Assembly: GCA_947069175.1 (NCBI GenBank)
Contig: CAMTDV010000017.1
Span: forward strand, 50,539,137-50,603,136
Length of the DNA stretch: 64,000 nt
Source of the DNA: Scalesia atractyloides
Lineage: Eukaryota; Streptophyta; Magnoliopsida; Asterales; Asteraceae
Direction of reading: 5' to 3'
The position numbers and the translations under genes were made by a program. The notes under the pieces were generated by a model, which saw only the letters and a list, made by a program, of their open reading frames with translations, was not told where the DNA came from and did no database searches. Positions 22,926 to 33,890 of the stretch are shown here, piece after piece (the stretch's first letter is position 1; each line of letters starts with the position of its first letter).

Positions 22926-24619
22926 ATGGCCAAAATAGAAAAGTTCAGTGGGATTGCTAAAAAGTGGCCAAAACTGATAAATGTTGAACAATTTGCTGAC
23001 TGGAAATAGTAGAATGTGGAGCTGTGTGACTGATGGATACATTGCTCCTACATATAAAGTTGATAGGAGAATTAGGGTGACCTCGTATGAGAAGATGCAA
23101 GAATCTGAGAAACGGATGTATGATGCTGAGAAGAAAGCTTTAGCAGCGATAAAGATGTCCTTGCCATTTGCAATAAAACACATCTTTAATAGGTGTGGGT
23201 CTTCTAGAGTGTTGTGGGAAGCTTTAGAGAAATGTTATCAGAGTTCTTCAAAACAAAGTACATGTGGACATGCATGTGTAGCTGAAACAACTGTGGTGAA
23301 GGATGCAGAAGTAGATGTTGAGATGAATGAAAAGAAGGAGACTATTGAGAAGAAGGATGCAGAAGTTTCAAGTGCTTAGATGATGTGAATGAACTTACAA
23401 CAGAAGTAAAGGTAAAATCAGAATCTGCAAGTCATACATCTTATAATTGCACTGAACTACAAGGTAAAGTTGACAGACTATCGGTTCAAAATTCTGTTAG
23501 CTGAATTGGAAAAACTATAAGAGTCAAATGTTCTTTTGATAAAAGGTGGGACAGATTGTCTAAATTAATCAAATCAAATGAACAAGAAATCAGCAGTTTA
23601 ACAAGCAAGGTCAATGAACTGTTGCAGATCATTGATTTGACTCGTGAAACTGTGAAGGATAAAACTAATGAATTTTCTAAAAAGTGCAGAGAATTGGCAG
23701 TTGCACAAGACCAAATCCTTGAACTTAATCAAAAATTAGATCGGTTTGGAAAATCTTCGTTAGTATGGACTCAAATTCAGAAAAGTTTGAAAAAGAGTAA
23801 TGATAAAATGGGAGTGGGGTTTGGTAAATCCTCACATTCGAAGCATCAGGACTACTCTTTCTACCAAATGAGAATGAGCTAACTAATTTTGTGCCCACTG
23901 CACAAGCTTTAGTGGATCCGATAACTGTGGACTTGCCTAATAGTCCAGTATCTTTGAAATAATCTGTTGAAAGAATTTAACCGTATACCTGATAAATTGG
24001 ATGAGGATACTGAAGAAGAAAGGAAGAGAACAGTTAAAAAGAGATTTGACAAAAAGAATTTTATAAGAAAAAATCTTGTTTTAAATGTCACGATAAAGGA
24101 CATGTGGCGAGTTGTTGTCCTTTTAAGAAAAACAAAGGGAAAGTTGATGTTGTTGAGGATGATGCTAAGGTTGAGGTTAAGGATGGGAATCGGGTTGGTT
24201 CAAATAATAATGTAAAACCAAGGGTCAGACAAATTAACCGAGATTTCAATCTAAACCTTCAACATTAGGAAGACTTGATAGACCAAGAAGTATTTCTCCA
24301 CAATTTAGTTATTTTAGTGGTAAATCAAATCGGTTTCAAAGTGGAAATTTTAGATATCAAAATCGATACCAGTCTTCTGGTAATCGAAATTTTCAACAAA
24401 GAAATGAAAATAGGAGTTTTTTATCCAAAGTTTTTCCAAAATTCAGGTTATGATAATGGGAAAAGAAGGTTTCGAGATAATAATTTTCAAAGGACGGAAA
24501 ATCAGAGAGTTTATTGGAACTCTCACAATCAAAGACCTAGTGGAAATTATAAATCTTGTTCAACTACAGGGAAGACATCCAAGACACCAGTAGGGTGTGA
24601 TGGATATTGGACAGAATTA
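22926..24619 (+). pseudogene. gag: Copia-2 gag
   Basis: ATG at 22926 starts MAKIEKFSGIAKKWPKLINV; a stop (TAG) and frame change follow near 23008. The next block (to 23379) has WSCVTDGYIAPTYKVDR and AIKMSLPFAIKHIFNRC, the Copia gag core. A coiled-coil/E-rich section (23540-23800) follows, then a CCHC zinc knuckle, CFKCHDKGHVASCC (about 24075-24116), and an N/R/Q/S-rich tail. At least five frame changes are present. Coding stops at Copia-3, which inserted at 24626. The gag gives no sign of being functional. Confidence 0.65.
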
Positions 24620-24620
24620 A

Positions 24621-24625
24621 GTTAT
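24621..24625. repeat. Presumed target site of Copia-3, left copy
   Basis: GTTAT precedes the left end of the Copia-3 3' LTR. The matching right copy was lost when the 5' LTR was truncated, so duplication cannot be shown. Confidence 0.35.
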
Positions 24626-25328
24626 TGTTGGTCCCAGATAACAATGCTTTGACTTAAAATGGCAATTTGATTTCAACTTTATATGAAAATAATGTGCGGA
24701 ATTAGAAATCAACTTGTAAGAAACAGAGATACAGAATTTTCAAGTTTATATCACTTTCGAAAGATTACAAAAGATGATTGAAAAGTTATTTTCTAATACA
24801 AAACAATGCTTAAGAATTCTGTGGGAGTGAAGGGCAATGGAGTATGTAAGTTGTAATACTTGCAATGCTCTGCTCCATCGATCTTCGGTTTGGTGATCTC
24901 TATTTATAGAGAACAATTAGCATGAACACACAATTTGTTTATTCATGCAAGTGTATATCGTGCAGATCGTTTCATATGTCATGCTTACTACTTCCACTTG
25001 TGTCATAAATGTCCTTCAACTGAGTTACCTTATCTTCAAATGCAAGTGGACATTATGATTGGTCACCAGATTTATGATGACTTCTGATCAGAATCTGATG
25101 ACGTTTCATCAGATTTGATCAGATCTTTTCTGATCCTTTCTTCGAACACTTAGACAAAGATATTCTCATCAGATCTGATTCCGATTCCTTTTCTTATGGC
25201 CTATGATCATGTATCTTCTGTTGACTTGATCCTTTGACTTCTTCTTCATCAGATCTGATCAGATTGATCAGACTCTCTTTCTTGATTTTTCTTCAATACT
25301 TTATCCTTACACATAAAGTTTCCTAACA
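24626..25328 (-). repeat. 3' LTR of Copia-3
   Basis: 703 bp, TGTTGGTCCC ... CCTAACA on +. The first 290 bp match the truncated 5' LTR at 37545-37834 with 7 substitutions by eye and no length change (about 97.6%). A TATA box on - (CTATAAATAGAG) lies at about 24897-24908. The U3 part, 25060-25290, is packed with ATCAGA/TCTGAT motifs, several fused into palindromes such as TCTGATCAGA. Confidence 0.9.
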
Positions 25329-25345
25329 ATTTTCCCATAAGTATT
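25329..25345 (-). other. Polypurine tract of Copia-3
   Basis: On - the LTR is preceded by CTTATGGGAAAAT, a short purine run at the position of a plus-strand primer. It is weaker than the tract at 3640. Confidence 0.5.
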
Positions 25346-25558
25346 GTAAGTAAAATGAAGAACATACAACCAAAAAATTACAATCAGAAATGCAAGATAA
25401 AACAAAAACAACCACTTAAACAACTTTCAAACAAACAAATCAAAGAGAGACTGTTCGACCATAGTAATCATTGTCTTGATAAATTCAATAATAAAAATCT
25501 TTCATGCTGGGCTTCCACTTCTGAGCGATTGATTGCCTGCATTCCTCATACATGGTTT

Positions 25559-28500
25559 TTACGTACTCCCTATCTGAATCCAGTCATCAATGATGTCTTC
25601 AATCGGTTTCACCAAGTGTTCTTTCTTCTTATCCTTCTTCTGTTCCTGCTTTTTCCTCATGATCTCTTTAATGTATGTCAAAGTTCTGTTTGAAAACTTA
25701 CATATTTCATTAACTCTGGACATTTTTCTCCCTTCTTTGTCTTTATAGATCACCGCTAGCTTAGGTGTTTCAACAATGCTACTTGTTCTAGCATCCTTCA
25801 TTGCTTCAGGGATTTCAGTGTTTGGTGCTGTGATCAGAGGTTTGCCATTGACCAAGTGTTTGTAGCGAAGGAATAGGTCAAAATCTACTTGGCATATGTT
25901 GGTTGCTATCTCCCTTCCACGTTCTGAGAAGCTATGAAGTGATTTTCTATTTTCTCTTTTTCTCAGTGATTCTTGTGCATATATTCTTCTCAGCTTAACT
26001 ATATCCAGTGGATGCAGACGTTCCATAATTTGACTGTCAAGGACCTGTTGTTCTTCACCATCTTCTCTCCTGATATGATACATGTTTTGATGCCATACAC
26101 CTTTGAGAGGAGTTTTGACTGATCTGTCTGTGATGTATACACTCTTGATGGGATTTCTGTATTTCCCCCAGAGACATCCTTCTTGTCTGTTGCCTCTCAT
26201 TGTGAGGTCATTTCTAGTGATTGGGTCCATCTTGCTAGGAAGAGGTTCTTCGTCTTTTCTGTAATATTCCTTTAAAGCAACCTCTGAAAAGAGTACTTCA
26301 TGGTCAACCACGGTCTGTATGATTCTTGTAATGTTTGGATCTTCTGTTGGAATCACAGTAGGCTTCTTTGAGAAAGTATGACCACTTTCTTCCCATTTCC
26401 TTTTCTCTCTAGATATACATTGTTTGCTGAATTTAGTTTGACTTGAAAGAGTGGGTTCAGCAATTTCTTTTCCTTTCTTTTTGTCTCTGGATGAGGACTG
26501 AGTTATGTGTTGAGCTCTTGTTCTTACTGATGGTTCTATTTGTGTTTGAGATTGTTGTAGTGGTGGTTGGGTTGGTTTTGATTGAATTGGTGCTGATTGA
26601 GGTGATGATAGAATTTGTGTTGAGGGGTGTAAGATTAAGGCTATTTCTCTAGAGGTAGAGATAGGATGAGGTGGAAGAGGGAAATGGCTCACTGTCCTTT
26701 GTGGTGATTCAGTTGAGTCTTTTGGTTTGATTGGTATTGGAGCTGGTATTCTGAAAAGAGGTTTTGTTGATGCAGTTGCAGTTTGTTTGAGTATATCCTT
26801 CTGGATTGTGCCAGGCATTTCTCTTCTTTCAGGAATCTGTTTCAACAAATCTGGCAGGCTCGCCTTAGTTGCTTGTGCAATATTAACATAGAGTCTCTTT
26901 AATAGATCTTTTACATCTTCAGTCAGCTTGGTGTTTGTAGCACTTTCTTCTCTAATGCTTGCCATCTGCCCCTGTAGTTCTGTTTTGCTTTTGCTCCAGT
27001 TCTGCATTTGTTCTTTTAATAAATGCACCATCAGATCATTGTTCTTCTCAACTTCCTTCAGCTTTTCCTCCACTTTTATGAAATTTTCTGCAATACTTGT
27101 CACTCTGTGCTGCTGTTCTTGATTCAGCATTTCCTTTTGTCTTCACAAGTTCTTTCATCTCTTCTTTCATAGCTCTTAATTCCTCACCCAGTTTCTGAAA
27201 TTCATGAGAGATCTTCTTCACATCTTGAGAGGTGACTGGAGATTCTTGCAGTTTGTTCAATTTGTCTGCGTTTGCTTCTGATTGTTTTCTGATGGATTCA
27301 ATAGATTCTGACAAATTTCTGATGTCGATTTCTGTTGCTTCATCTCATTCAACAGATTATCCAGTTTTTCTTCAAGAGGAGACTTTCTCCCCTGATTCAT
27401 TACATCCTCTATCACCTTTTTCCATGATGATTCAAGATTGGTTGTAAATGGGTCATTTGGAACAACATATGTTCCTGCTAAGATACCAGCAGAAAACACA
27501 TTTCTTCCTGTTTCTGGAACTCCCATGTCTTGATCATAAGACCAATTCATAGGTTTCCTACCAGAATCATGCACCACAGGCATTTCCTATATTTCCTCAA
27601 ATCCTTGAACAATCCTTTTGGAATGTTCTCCTTGAGTTCTAGGATAACACAAAGTATCCAATAGTTGTCTCTGATCAAGTGGATGTTCTCCACTTGTTGA
27701 AGTTTCAACATCCTCCTCATCAGATTCAGAGTTGATGCTCAAAGCCATACCCAATTGGGCTTCAACATTAGGTACTCTTGTTCTTATTTCAAAATCAGCC
27801 TCAACAGATTCTGATGATGTTTCATCAGAAGTTTGTTTCAAGAGTATCATGTTGTTGACCTTCTCCGGCTAGCATTGAATCTGAATCAGTTGCTTCATCT
27901 TTAGTGGATGAGACTTTATCAGATTCTTCATTTGTTCCATACTTCTCAGCAATATTTTTGTCACCAGCAGCTGATGTAGACACCATTCTTGATCCACAAT
28001 CATCTTGTCATGTTGGCTTGATCAATTCCTCATGCCTTTTGATAAAGGGTGAGTCTGCAGGAATCACCTTCATCATACTTTGAGGCAGGGAAGGAAGATC
28101 ACTGGGAAGGGCCCAAGCACTTGCTGCAGCAGTCCATGGAGTCATCACCACTGGTTTCCACACTATATCATGAGTAGGGACTTCCATGTTTCTTTCAGCA
28201 AAAACTTTTGTTATGATGATTGACCAAAACCTTGCATGTGGAAGATGTGTTGTTGTTCTTCCTTTATGGGTGAATATGCTGGTTTTCAGTAGTGAAAAGA
28301 TTTCTTTGGCATAATCTACACCTTCACCCTTTTCAATCCATACATGACGTTCAATATTGGAATTTTTGTTCGATCAGCACCTCCTATCTTCCCTGTGAGA
28401 CAGATGTTGATTATGTCCATAAAGACTTGCCAAAGTCCTAGCAGTTCCTTTCTTTTGAACTGGCTAATTAGAGTGATTGGAGCTTTGTACCCAAGGCTTT

Positions 28501-28894
28501 TGAATGCCGCCAAGAGTTCTTCTTTGACTGGAGGGATGTGATATTCTTGTTTCTCAGGGATCTCCAGCCATCTTCTGATGTTTTCTTCATTGACAGTGAT
28601 TCTTATGTTGCCCCACACATGTGCAGTTAATTTTGTTCCTAACTTCTCTGTTGTATGCACTGTTTGCTGCAGGATTTGTTGAGGAACTTCATAGCCTCCT
28701 GTTAACGCATATTTTATAGGACAATTGATCAGAAACTCTACAAGAATTCTGACCCTTTCATCATGCTGCCCATGATCAGTGTTGAGAGCTAGGTTGTTCT
28801 TTTTCTCTGTGTTTAGCCATTTTGATTTCTTGACAAGGGGAACTTCATGTTCCACAGCTGGAATATTGAGGTTTATAGAGCCGGAAGAAGACAT
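25559..28894 (-). pseudogene. Copia-3 accessory gene A (long, broken)
   Basis: Starts at ATG 28894 and can be followed on - to a stop at 25559, about 1,110 codons. The N-domain (to about 28316) has CPIKYALTGGYEVPQQIL, NEENIRRWLEIPEK, LGYKAPI and FKRKELLGLWQVFMD. A frameshift near 28330 leads into DYAKEIFSLLKTSIF. An acidic linker has TAG at 27587; frame changes follow near 27300 and 27130. The coiled coil is at 27310-26850, then a P/Q/S/T-rich linker, and a C-domain with PLDIVKLRRIYAQESLR and NEICKFSNRTLTYIKEIM. The architecture matches the gene at 144-3467. A TATATAA box lies about 118 nt before the ATG. I know no biochemical function; it stands where SIRE-type Copia elements carry an envelope-like or accessory ORF, but no signal peptide or membrane segment is evident. 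Confidence 0.65.
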
Positions 28895-29011
28895 GATGTT
28901 GTAATTTTGAGGTTTTGGCTTGCAGAAACAAGGTTGTGATTTTTAGGGTTTGGAATTTTGAAAGCTTGAAACTTTTGGAGGTGAATGTGAGAGATTGTGT
29001 ATTGGGTCGAT

Positions 29012-29019
29012 TTATATAA
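29012..29019 (-). promoter_or_regulatory. TATA box before accessory gene A
   Basis: TATATAAA on -, about 118 nt upstream of ATG 28894, followed by a pyrimidine/AC-rich leader. Spacing fits a self-standing plant promoter. Confidence 0.45.
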
Positions 29020-29159
29020 GTTTTGTTGTCCCATGTGATTGGTGATTAAATGTGTTAATAACCCATTGAATTATATGTTTAATGCTGACACCTTTGGGTT
29101 ATCTAAAGAAAATTGTTTCAGAAAGAAAAAAAATTTGATTTTATCTTTTCTTTTATTGG

Positions 29160-29310
29160 TGCCTGCTAACCGCCAATCTTCACTTTTGCACAAGTAGGTC
29201 CACGGTTTTGAAGAGTGGTCCACTTAAACAAGTGGGTCTACGTTTTTTGAAGAGTGGTCCACTTATTTTCTTTCTTCCTGCTAACCGCCATTTTTCACTT
29301 TTTCTTGACT
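29160..29310. repeat. Duplicated short segments
   Basis: CCTGCTAACCGCCA occurs at about 29161 and 29277, and GAAGAGTGGTCCACTTA at about 29210 and 29249, as interleaved direct repeats about 40-116 bp apart. Non-coding, upstream of accessory gene A. Confidence 0.6.
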
Positions 29311-29555
29311 CTATCTTCCCCCTTTTCTGCAAGTCAAAAACTCAAAACTCTGGATCTTTAGTTTTCTGTTGACTTTTTCTTCAACAGATTGTTAAGTGGA
29401 CTTCTGTTGATTTTCTGTTGACTTTCTGTTCAGGAAGATGGACAACATGGATTTTTATTTTATTTTATTTTTTTGAGAGAGAAAGAGAGAGCGAGTAGAA
29501 ATTCTTCCGAGATACTTACATTGATTTGGAGTGTCTTCAAATAATGATTAAGAAT

Positions 29556-29830
29556 TTTTCTGATAAAAAAGATCAGATTTTCTGATAAAGATGATAAGAC
29601 TTTCTGATAAAAATTATCAGACTTTCTGATAAAAATGATCAGATTTTCTGATAAAAATGATCAGGTTTTCTGATAAAAATGATCAGGTTTTTTGATAAAA
29701 ATGATCAGATTTTCTGATGATCAATGATTAAGAGTGTTTTTCTCATTAAAATGATCTGATTTTCTGATTGGCAATGATTAAGAATTTTTGATCAAAATGA
29801 TCAGATTTTCTGACAAAAATGATCAGATAT
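29556..29830. repeat. 22-bp tandem repeat with TCTGAT/ATCAGA dyads
   Basis: About seven contiguous units of TTTTCTGATAAAAATGATCA (29556-29716), then looser copies to 29830. Each unit places TCTGAT and ATCAGA in opposite orientation, so the array is a chain of small dyads. Confidence 0.8.
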
Positions 29831-30234
29831 CTGATGATAGTAGAAAGAGATGTTGCATTTAAATTGAGAACTTGTTAATCCGCAAATTTTCATCTCCTAT
29901 CGTCTGTTCGAAAGGTTGCATTGGATGTGGTCAGACTTTCATCAGAAAAAGTTGATCTTTTAGAAGAATCAGAAACAGATGTTGTATTTGAAACAAGAAA
30001 AAGTTGTTGCATTTGAAACAAGAAAAAGATGTTGCATTTGAAAAAAAATTGTTTTAATCAACATATGTTCATCTCCCTTTATTTAACCTTCTTGTTTTGA
30101 AATGTTTTCATTCTTTTGACAAAAAAAAATTCTTCAAGGTTTCTTCTTATCTTTTAAAACATCAGCAATTTCTGAAAATTATGATCTCATATGAGAGTTT
30201 TTATGATATTATCAGAAATTCTTCTTGAAATGTT

Positions 30235-30405
30235 GTGGTTATAAGAAATTTCCCCTGAATTTCTGATCTCATCGGAAATTCCCCTTGGATCTTTGATCTC
30301 ATCAGAAATTTCCCCTAGATTCCTAATCTCATCAGAAATTCCCAATGGATTCCTGATCTCATCAGAAATTCCCTATGGATTCCTGATCTCATCAGAAATT
30401 CCCCC
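30235..30405. repeat. 30-33-bp tandem repeat, about five to six copies
   Basis: Units resemble TTCCTGATCTCATCAGAAAT followed by TCCCCNTGGA. They again contain TGATNTCATCAGA. The array lies about 110 bp beyond the stop of accessory ORF B. Confidence 0.8.
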
Positions 30406-30511
30406 CTCAACCAAAAATATATATATATATTATATATATATACACACATACATATACATATGTAATTAAGTATAAGAAATATAAACATCTAAAACGAAAA
30501 ACAAAGAAAAG
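30406..30511. repeat. TA-rich spacer
   Basis: A short (TA)n run at 30416-30440 and A-rich sequence between the tandem repeat and the stop codon of accessory ORF B. No gene. Confidence 0.6.
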
Positions 30512-31348
30512 TTAAACTATCTCTTCATCGCTAAGACTGTCATCTCCAAAATCTCTATCTCCATACATGATCTGCACCATTTCCCAGAGAGGTGTTTCAT
30601 GCCCTGTGTTGTAGTCTGTTGGTATGAGGGCAACAATGTGTTGTTCCTCCTGAACAAGCATTCTTGCTCTGATATATGATGCAGGAATTCCTCCAAAGTC
30701 CAGTTGAGAGGTTATGATTTTCATCAAGAACCTTGGGTAGATGAGGAAAGGACGACCTCCCCGTAAGTTGGCCTTAAAGTCATTCATCAGATAGGAAGAG
30801 TAGTTGTAAGGGAGATGATTTACTAAGGCATGGAGAGGATCCATTATCCTTAGAGTAATCTCATACCAACTTGAGGCTTTCCTCGTAAAGCAAAAGGCAA
30901 ACTGGGTTACCAGAAACTGCCAAGGTTCAATGAACCCTCTTTTGAAGATAGGGACTCTTCCTTGAGGATCATGGTATCCCATCATAGCCAAGGTAGCCTG
31001 CATGTCTGCCAAGGAGAAGGTGGTTGGAGGACAGTCATCTCTTAGCAAGAGAGCTTCCCTGATAGTGTGCTCATTTAAGCAAATGAGCCTGTTGCCCATC
31101 ACCCTCCCTGCAATGGTGGCCAGCCTTCCATCATCTACAACCAGCCGTGCTGACTTCCAAAACTCTTGAAGAATGTCTGGAAACACTTGAACGTGCATGG
31201 AAAGAGCAAACTCTATTGGACTGCTCAGTAGCATGTTCAGAATGATGGAGCAGTTTACATATCCTGGATCATCTACGTTCATCCTTACTCTTGCATTGTG
31301 CCTTTGGAAGTAAGGCAGAGGGGATTGATTGCTATCAATTCTTTCCAT
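30512..31348 (-). CDS. Copia-3 accessory ORF B, 278 residues, intact
   Basis: An uninterrupted ORF from ATG 31348, unusual here because most coding is broken. The start context is CACCATGG (A at -3, G at +4), and a TATA-like CTTTAAATAG lies about 80 nt upstream. Residues about 30-60 (CSIILNMLLSSPIEFALSMH) align with CPIKYAL of accessory gene A; later MMGYHDPQGRVPIFKRG and EPWQFLV correspond to LGYKAPI...FKRKELLGLWQVF, and RPFLIYPRF corresponds to LVIYPRF in the gene at 144. The C-terminus is acidic (DRDFGDDSLSDEEIV). It has hydrophobic helices but no clear membrane segment or enzyme motif. It may be a duplicated, shortened N-domain of the accessory gene. Function unknown. Confidence 0.7.
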   Translation of the reverse strand: MERIDSNQSPLPYFQRHNARVRMNVDDPGYVNCSIILNMLLSSPIEFALSMHVQVFPDILQEFWKSARLVVDDGRLATIAGRVMGNRLICLNEHTIREALLLRDDCPPTTFSLADMQATLAMMGYHDPQGRVPIFKRGFIEPWQFLVTQFAFCFTRKASSWYEITLRIMDPLHALVNHLPYNYSSYLMNDFKANLRGGRPFLIYPRFLMKIITSQLDFGGIPASYIRARMLVQEEQHIVALIPTDYNTGHETPLWEMVQIMYGDRDFGDDSLSDEEIV

Positions 31349-31425
31349 GGTGGTTGTGTGTGTTAAGTGAAGAAGACGAGTATTTCAAAAAGTTTTCAGG
31401 TGAAAACGTAAGAGTAAGTGTGTGT

Positions 31426-31435
31426 CTATTTAAAG
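31426..31435 (-). promoter_or_regulatory. TATA-like box before accessory ORF B
   Basis: CTTTAAATAG on -, about 80 nt upstream of the ATG, followed by an AC/CT-rich leader ending AACCACCATGG. Confidence 0.45.
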
Positions 31436-31439
31436 ACAA

Positions 31440-32085
31440 TAAGTACATGCCTTAAATGTTTTCACTAGTTAAGATCTTGATTGTACCGATTCTACTCTAC
31501 TTCAAGATATGGTGTCAGATTCGTTTAGAACTAAAAGTTGCCATATTCTCCCTCCTCATTTATGTATATGTGGCACCCTGGTCATTAATTTTCTGTTGAG
31601 AGGACAGGTGTAGCCTTCTTTCCTTTAACCGTGCTGAGTAAGTGTATGAAGTTGATGTGATGGGGGTAAAATAAATAAATAAATAAGAAAAATGAAAACT
31701 TGGGGAGTTATCTTTGTGACGTATACTTTCCTCATGCATTAGATATTCCCAAGTTAGTAAAAAACGAAGTTTGAAAAGAAACTATGTAAAATAATAAAAA
31801 AAAATGTACAATTTATGTGCGCATTCATGGTATAAAGGAGATATATGCAAGTGGCACTTTTCTGTTGAGAACAATGAAAAATTTTCTTGCCTCTAATGAA
31901 TTGATCAGATTTCTAATGGGATTATCAGATTCAATTTTGACAGAATTCTGATCAGAATTTTTATCAGATTAAATCTGATCAATTTATTAGAGCCCGTTTA
32001 ATTATTAAACTTTAGGTTCATCAGAAAATTTTTTTGGATTGAGTAGTTTCATCGTATCTCTTGTTTATCATTCCCAATTTGCTGA
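31440..32085 (-). other. Spacer between pol and accessory ORF B
   Basis: No coding frame. 31900-32010 again carries clustered ATCAGA/TCTGAT motifs (e.g. TTCTGATCAGAA), as in the LTR. Confidence 0.55.
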
Positions 32086-33440
32086 TTAAATAATTATGTC
32101 TTTTCTCATCCAAAGGTTTTGTAAAATATCAGCAAACTGATTTTCTGGTGGAGCAAAATACATTTCTATATTTCCTTTTTCCACATGATCTTTTACGAAA
32201 TGATACCTGACATCAATATGTTTCGTTCGTGAGTGGTGAACAGGATTTGAAGTTATTGCTATTGCACTCTTGGAATCACACATGATTGGTATTTTTGTCA
32301 GATTCACTCCATAATCTTTGAGTTGTGTTTGCATCCACAAAACTTGTGAACAACAGCTTGCTGCTGCTACATATTTTGCTTCAGCTGTAGAGGTGGAAAC
32401 ACAGTTTTGTTTCTTACTTGCCCAACATACAAGTTTTTCTCCAAGCATCTGACAAGCACCTGATGTGCTTTTTCTGTCCAGTTTACAACCTGCATGATCT
32501 GCATCTAAATATGCAATTAGGTCTAAACTAGTTCCCTTAGGGCACCATAAGCCATGGTCAGGAGTGCCTTTTAGATACTTAAAAACCCTTTTTACTGCTT
32601 TTAAATGAGATTCTTTGGGATTGCACTGATATCTAGCTAGAAAGCATGTTGAAAACATTATGTCAGGTGTGCTAACTGTTAGATATAAGAGTGATCCAAT
32701 CGTTCCTCTGTAGGTTTTAAGATCTACATTTGCACCATCAGGGTCAGAATCTAACTTGCTTCCTGTGGCAATAGGAGTTTTTGATGATGAGCAATTTTCT
32801 AATGAATATTTCTTTAAAATGATTTTAGCATTTTGATTGATTCAAAAATATTCCATCAGATTCTTGTTTTACTTGGAGACCTAAAAAGAAACTTAATTCT
32901 CCCATCATGCTCATCTCAAAATTGCTTGTCATCAATTTTTCAAACTTTTTACAATGATTTGAGTTGGTTGATCCAAATATTATGTCATCAACATATATTT
33001 GTACCAACAAAGTGTGCCCTTTGTGTGTTTTGAGAAACAGAGTTGTGTCTATAGTACCTTTGGTAAAACCTGATTGGATCAAAACGTTTGAAAGAGTTTC
33101 ATACCATGCTTTTGGAGCTTGTTTCAACCCATACAAGGCTTTGTTCAGTTTATAAACATGTTTTGGAATGTTTGGATCAACAAAGCCTTCTGGTTGCTGC
33201 ACATATACTTCTTGATCAATCTTACCATTCAGAAAAGCAGACTTTACATCCATCTGATAAACTTTGAAGCTTTTTGAAGCTGCATAAGCAAGAAAGATTC
33301 TAACTGCCCTCCAGTCTTGCTACGGGTGCGAAGGTTTCATCATAGTCAATTCCTTCTTGTTGACTATACCCTTTTACTACCAATCTTGATTTGTTTCTGG
33401 TTATTATACCTTGTTCATCAGATTTATTTCTAAATACCTA
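32086..33440 (-). pseudogene. pol: Copia-3 reverse transcriptase and RNase H
   Basis: RT: KSRLVVKGYSQQEGIDYDET (about 33370), MDVKSAFLNGKIDQEVYVQQ (33253), YGLKQAPKAWYETL and the catalytic YVDDIIFGSTN (about 32960-32990). RNase H: LIAYLDADHAGCKLDRKSTS, WASKKQNCVSTSTAEAKYVA, MCDSKSAIAI and RTKHIDVRYHFVKD, i.e. the Copia RNase H order with its D, E, D residues. Lesions: a stop at the W of IGSKWVF (33438), a 1-nt frame change near 33290, and a frame break near 32825. The core catalytic residues are all present. YVDD and this order of integrase before RT define Ty1/Copia. Confidence 0.85.
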
Positions 33441-33890
33441 TTTTGACCCTATAACGGATTTGCCATTTTGTCTAGGTACTAGGTTCCACACTTTACTTCT
33501 TTCAAACTGATCAAGCTGTTCTTGCATGGCTTGAACCCAGTCTAGATCCTTCAGTGCTTCATTTGTTGTTTTCGGTTCAGTTAAACTTAAGAAACCAGCA
33601 TGAAGACATTCATGAACAGTTGCTGATCTTGTTTTAACACCATCTTGAGGGTTTCCTATGATATTTTCTGTTGAGTGACCCTTTATCCATCTTCCACTTG
33701 TAGCAGTATTTGTTGAATCAAGGGATGGATTTTGTGAAGAACTTTCTGCTTCCTCCTGATTGATGATCTTTTCTGATCCTGAGTCTTCAGACATTTTTTC
33801 TTGATTTTTTGATGTAGTATCTAATGCCTGATTTGTTATTCCTTGTATTTCATTTGATGGCTCTAAGTTTTCTGCAGAGTTAGAGTGTGA
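33438..33890 (-). pseudogene. pol: Copia-3 integrase-RT linker and RT start
   Basis: Codons 33794-33438 give an S/E-rich linker, then the start of the RT domain: TNEALKDLDWVQAMQEQLDQ and FERSKVWNLVPR, which precede RT in Copia pol. The block ends in an in-frame TAG (33438-33440). A TAG also precedes it at about 33891, at the end of integrase. Confidence 0.75.

Noticed and set aside
25559..28894. True envelope gene in Copia-3
   Set aside because: Position fits the so-called envelope-like ORF, but no signal peptide, fusion peptide or membrane anchor is visible.
29556..30405. Regular repeats resembling a CRISPR array
   Set aside because: Units are contiguous without unique spacers, in a plant retrotransposon; they are tandem repeats.
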